Positions 16,292 to 17,218 of a DNA stretch of 17,218 nucleotides are shown here, in pieces. The position numbers were made by a program, and so were the translations under genes. Below the pieces are notes generated by a model, which saw nothing but the letters and a program-made list of their open reading frames with translations, was not told the origin of the DNA and did no database searches. Origin of the DNA: Flavobacteriales bacterium (GTDB lineage: Bacteria; Bacteroidota; Bacteroidia; Flavobacteriales_E; Vicingaceae). The stretch covers positions 1 to 17,218 of the forward strand of contig JAESUI010000388.1 in NCBI GenBank assembly GCA_016763135.1, read 5' to 3'. How positions within the stretch are numbered: the first letter of the stretch is position 1; every line of letters begins with the position of its first letter.

Positions 16292-17218
16292 ATGTTTTTG
16301 AAAACTGTAATCTATATTCTTATTTTTTTATTGCCTGTTTTAGGGTTCACTCAAAAAACAGGAATAGACTATTCTATTGAAGAATTAGAAGTTTTAATGG
16401 AAAAAGCAATTACCAATGAAAATCATTCTACTGCAGCTGAATATAAAAGAGTCATTGACTTGAAAAAACTTCTGAAAAAAGCAGTACAAGAGGAAAATTA
16501 TAAATATGCAGCCAAACTAAAAAAAGATATAATTAAATTGTTGCCAGATAGTGCATTAGCGTCTCAACATAAAAAAACAATCCTTAAGATGGGCATTGTA
16601 ATAATAAATAGTTTTAGTGATTTAAGAGATATAGATGGAAATTCTCATACAGGGGAACAATCATCAGGTAATTTAGGTGCCCCGACCGGTTTTGGTGGAA
16701 CAACACGATCACAACCAATGATTTCATTTTTTTTTGACATTCCCATTTATAAAAATCTTAGCTTCTTTACGAGTTATTCTTTTAACAGAAATATGTATAG
16801 GGCCGTACCAAAAGTCAACAGGGAAAGAATTGGATTAGGAAAACATATAATTTATCAGCATCATATCCCTATTCAGATACAATATAATTACAGATTAGGT
16901 AAATCAAATGTATCTGTCTCTCATAGATTTGGAGTAACATTTACTTATCATAAAGAAAAAATTACAATGAATGAACCTAAGTTTAATCCATACGGTATGA
17001 TTAATTCAGACACTATTTCTGACCCACTCACCCATACAGTAACCACTAACAAATCTTCAATTACTAAAATTATACCAAGCTTAAGTGGTGGCATAGCAAT
17101 AAAAACGACCAATAAGAAAGGTGGTACATTTGAAGCTGGAGTTTCTTTAATATACGGAATCAACCATTCTAGGATAGGATACACTTTAACTACTACAGGA
17201 AATGATGGTGCAACTGGA
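16292..17218 (+). CDS. Exported protein with tandem UVR-like motifs and probable beta-barrel, partial
   Basis: The frame is open from the ATG at 16292 to the window edge (309 codons, C-terminus missing). A signal peptide (MFLKTVIYILIFLLPVLGFTQ) directs export. Residues 32-56 and 57-81 form a 25-residue tandem repeat, with the pattern LxxLxxKAxxxENxxxAAxxKxxI in both copies. The second copy strongly resembles the UVR helical hairpin of UvrB/UvrC. A Gly/Thr-rich linker (about 118-140) follows. From about residue 141 there are alternating hydrophobic and polar stretches rich in Tyr, Phe and Ser (such as PIQIQYNYRLG and SVSHRFGVTFTY), as expected for an outer-membrane beta-barrel. I recognise no named family. 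It lies 107 bases after the DUF3857 gene on the same strand, so it may belong to the same transcript or have its own promoter. Confidence 0.7.
   Translation, partial: MFLKTVIYILIFLLPVLGFTQKTGIDYSIEELEVLMEKAITNENHSTAAEYKRVIDLKKLLKKAVQEENYKYAAKLKKDIIKLLPDSALASQHKKTILKMGIVIINSFSDLRDIDGNSHTGEQSSGNLGAPTGFGGTTRSQPMISFFFDIPIYKNLSFFTSYSFNRNMYRAVPKVNRERIGLGKHIIYQHHIPIQIQYNYRLGKSNVSVSHRFGVTFTYHKEKITMNEPKFNPYGMINSDTISDPLTHTVTTNKSSITKIIPSLSGGIAIKTTNKKGGTFEAGVSLIYGINHSRIGYTLTTTGNDGATG

Noticed and set aside
1..17218. CRISPR arrays, tRNA/rRNA genes, insertion sequences or phage genes
   Set aside because: I saw no regularly spaced DNA repeats, tRNA-like cloverleaf, transposase or terminal inverted repeats. 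The repeats present are protein-level MORN_2 and UVR-like repeats.

Overview
The window looks like a chromosomal segment of a member of the Bacteroidota, most likely Flavobacteriia. It is AT-rich throughout. Its promoters fit the Bacteroidota pattern (TTTG or TTG, about 17-21 bases, then TAnnTTTG). Genes mostly lack Shine-Dalgarno sequences. It carries typical Bacteroidota families such as MORN_2-repeat secreted proteins and DUF3857/transglutaminase proteins. I cannot name a genus from the sequence alone.

Layout. (1) Positions 1-1042, minus strand: the N-terminal three quarters of an NADP-type glutamate dehydrogenase (gdhA), cut by the window edge. (2) Positions 1043-1441: a divergent regulatory region. 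It holds a promoter for gdhA on the minus strand and a promoter for the trp operon on the plus strand. After the trp promoter comes a complete ribosome-mediated attenuator: a 15-residue leader peptide with three consecutive Trp codons, a mutually exclusive antiterminator, and a strong intrinsic terminator with a T run. (3) Positions 1442-8742: a complete, tightly packed tryptophan operon, trpE-trpG-trpD-trpC-trpF-trpB-trpA, followed by a DAHP synthase gene (aroF) that overlaps trpA by 4 bases. It encodes all steps from chorismate to tryptophan plus the entry step of the shikimate pathway. (4) Positions 8739-8888: a possible 49-residue minus-strand ORF fills the gap after aroF. (5) Positions 8968-16184: three co-directional genes for exported proteins. 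They are a TPR protein with about 30 MORN_2-type repeats, a DUF3857/transglutaminase protein with an intact Cys-His-Asp triad, and a related protein whose transglutaminase triad is degenerate. (6) Positions 16292-17218: the start of another exported protein, with two tandem UVR-like helical motifs followed by a probable outer-membrane beta-barrel, cut by the window edge.

How it works together. The trp genes form one transcription unit with overlapping or nearly touching frames, controlled at its 5' end by tryptophan-tRNA charging through the attenuator. Because aroF is the last gene, tryptophan limitation should also raise flux into chorismate. The 8968-16184 cluster looks like an envelope-directed module of unknown function, in which an active-looking and a degenerate transglutaminase-fold protein are encoded side by side behind a repeat protein. 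The best candidates for something new are the flavobacterial trp attenuator, which is nearly leaderless, and this exported module with its UVR-like neighbour.
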